From: JBALVT01 sp036960305
GTDB lineage: Bacteria; Pseudomonadota; Gammaproteobacteria; Pseudomonadales; Halieaceae
Assembly: GCA_036960305.1 (NCBI GenBank)
Contig: JBALWA010000005.1
Coordinates: 1-64,000, forward strand
Direction of reading: 5' to 3'
DNA: 64,000 nt
The position numbers and the translations under genes are program-made. A model generated the notes under the pieces. That model was not told where the DNA came from. It made no database searches and was given only the letters and a program-made list of their open reading frames with translations. Below are positions 62,949 to 64,000 of this stretch, in pieces (position 1 is the first letter of the stretch; every line of letters starts with the position of its first letter).

Positions 62949-64000
62949 TCGGACAGGCCGAATTTTTCAAGACGTCGGTACAGCGCGGAACGGCTTAGCC
63001 CCAGGGCTTCGGCCACCGTTTCTGCCTGACCCTGATGCCGTTTCATGGCCTGCTCGATCAACCAGCGCTCAGACTCTTCCAGCGTCATACGCTCCATGTC
63101 CCCTCCCGACCTCACCCCCGTAGAGGGGCTCATATTCCCCGCCAACTGAAGATCCTCCGCAGAGATCTCCGGGCCACTGCACAGCAGGACACTGCGCTCA
63201 ACAACATGATGCAGCTCGCGGATATTTCCCGGCCAGGCATAGTCTCGCATCGCCGCAAGTGCCGACGTTGAAAAAGCGGCAGCCTGGCTGTCATAGCGCT
63301 GCAGGGCAGCTTCCAGAAACGTCTGGGCCAGCGCCGCAATATCCTCCTGACGCTCTCGCAAGGGGGGAATATGCAGAGTGACCCCATTCAACCTGAACAG
63401 TAAGTCCCGCCTAAAGCCCTGCTGTTCGATCAGACTATCCAGATCCGCATTTGTCGCAGAGACAATGCGCACGTCGGCTTTGCGCAGCCGGGAACTGCCC
63501 AGGCGCTCGTAGTGGTGTTCCTCCAGCAGCCGCAACAATTTAGCCTGCTGGCTGATGGGCGTATTCGCGATTTCATCCAGAAACAGCGTACCGCCCTCGG
63601 CCAACTCCACCCTGCCGACACGCTCGCGACCAGCATCCGTAAAGGCGCCTTTTACATGACCAAACATCTCACTTTCAAATACCTGCTCGGCGATGCCTCC
63701 CATATTCACTGTCATGAGCGTCGCATCGGCGCGGTGGGAGTACCGGTGAATGTACTGGGCCAGCAGGGTTTTACCGGTACCATTCTCACCGGTAATGAGA
63801 ATGGGCATATCGCTGGCAGCTACCCGACGGGCGCTGGCCAACAATTGCTGCATGGCGGGAGACTCCGCCACCGGTGAACTCCCCGCGCCCAGTTCCTTAC
63901 GCAACAGGCGGTTCTCTGCTCTGAGCAGCCGTTGTTTCTGGCGGCTTTCCCGCAGATTCAATTGGGAGCGTATGATTGCCAGCAGGCGTTCGTTCTTCCA
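62945..64000 (-). CDS. Sigma-54-dependent response regulator (5' part beyond the window)
   Basis: A partial NtrC-type protein. The visible part starts in the linker after the receiver (WKNERLLAIIRSQLNLRES) and holds the AAA+ domain with GENGTGKT, Walker B GTLFLDEIANTP and arginine finger region FRRDLLFRL. It ends in a Fis-type helix-turn-helix AEALGLSRSALYRRLEKFG. The sigma-54 contact loop reads GAFTDA instead of GAFTGA. The receiver domain lies off the right edge. It is paired with the kinase at 61587. Confidence 0.93.
   Translation of the reverse strand, partial: WKNERLLAIIRSQLNLRESRQKQRLLRAENRLLRKELGAGSSPVAESPAMQQLLASARRVAASDMPILITGENGTGKTLLAQYIHRYSHRADATLMTVNMGGIAEQVFESEMFGHVKGAFTDAGRERVGRVELAEGGTLFLDEIANTPISQQAKLLRLLEEHHYERLGSSRLRKADVRIVSATNADLDSLIEQQGFRRDLLFRLNGVTLHIPPLRERQEDIAALAQTFLEAALQRYDSQAAAFSTSALAAMRDYAWPGNIRELHHVVERSVLLCSGPEISAEDLQLAGNMSPSTGVRSGGDMERMTLEESERWLIEQAMKRHQGQAETVAEALGLSRSALYRRLEKFGLSD

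Overview
The window looks like a conserved core stretch of a gammaproteobacterial chromosome, with no plasmid, phage or transposase genes. From 20.9 kb to about 56 kb the gene order follows the Pseudomonas order dksA, gluQRS, cbrX, cbrA, cbrB, crcZ, pcnB, folK, panB, panC, acs, pnp, rpsO, truB, rbfA, infB, nusA, rimP, initiator tRNA, tRNA-Leu, secG, tpiA, glmM, folP, ftsH, rlmE, yhbY, greA, carB, carA. Other traits differ from Pseudomonas: a pyrophosphate-dependent phosphofructokinase beside a membrane pyrophosphatase, a TonB receptor of the kind common in aquatic heterotrophs, and paired acyl-CoA dehydrogenases. These suggest an aquatic relative in the Pseudomonadales/Cellvibrionales area. 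The taxonomic call is inference.

Left part (0-20.7 kb): SOS-controlled dnaE2; a TonB-dependent receptor; a LOG-family protein and argG; pyrC-rnt; a minus-strand run mpl, RND exporter, cysteine-cluster protein, LON-domain protein; pfp and hppA (glycolysis coupled to pyrophosphate); an M15 peptidase; a small Rieske protein; sfsA with an aminotransferase.

Middle (20.9-34.1 kb, plus strand): dksA-gluQRS, then the carbon/nitrogen control cluster cbrX-cbrA-cbrB. It is followed by a 536-base gap with a very good sigma-54 promoter, four A-rich AAnAAn blocks, a duplicated hairpin module and a terminator. I read this as a CrcZ-type decoy RNA about 375 nt long. Next come pcnB-folK-dNK-panB, panC and acs.

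Right-middle (34.1-56.3 kb, minus strand): after a repeat-rich spacer with a 191-bp near-perfect palindrome come pnp, rpsO, truB, rbfA, infB, nusA, rimP and the initiator tRNA. This tRNA has an unusual U1:U72 pair and sits behind a near-consensus sigma-70 promoter. Then come tRNA-Leu(GAG), secG, tpiA, glmM, folP, ftsH, rlmE, yhbY (+), an unknown gene (+), greA, carB and carA. carA has a TTG start behind a perfect Shine-Dalgarno sequence, and a strong terminator hairpin with a 24-codon ORF running through it lies just upstream. This layout resembles pyrBI-type attenuation.

Right end (56.5-64 kb): an accessory operon (SDR, TetR regulator, two acyl-CoA dehydrogenases, MFS exporter) behind a palindromic operator, then a converging two-component system (NtrY-like kinase, NtrC-like regulator cut by the window edge).
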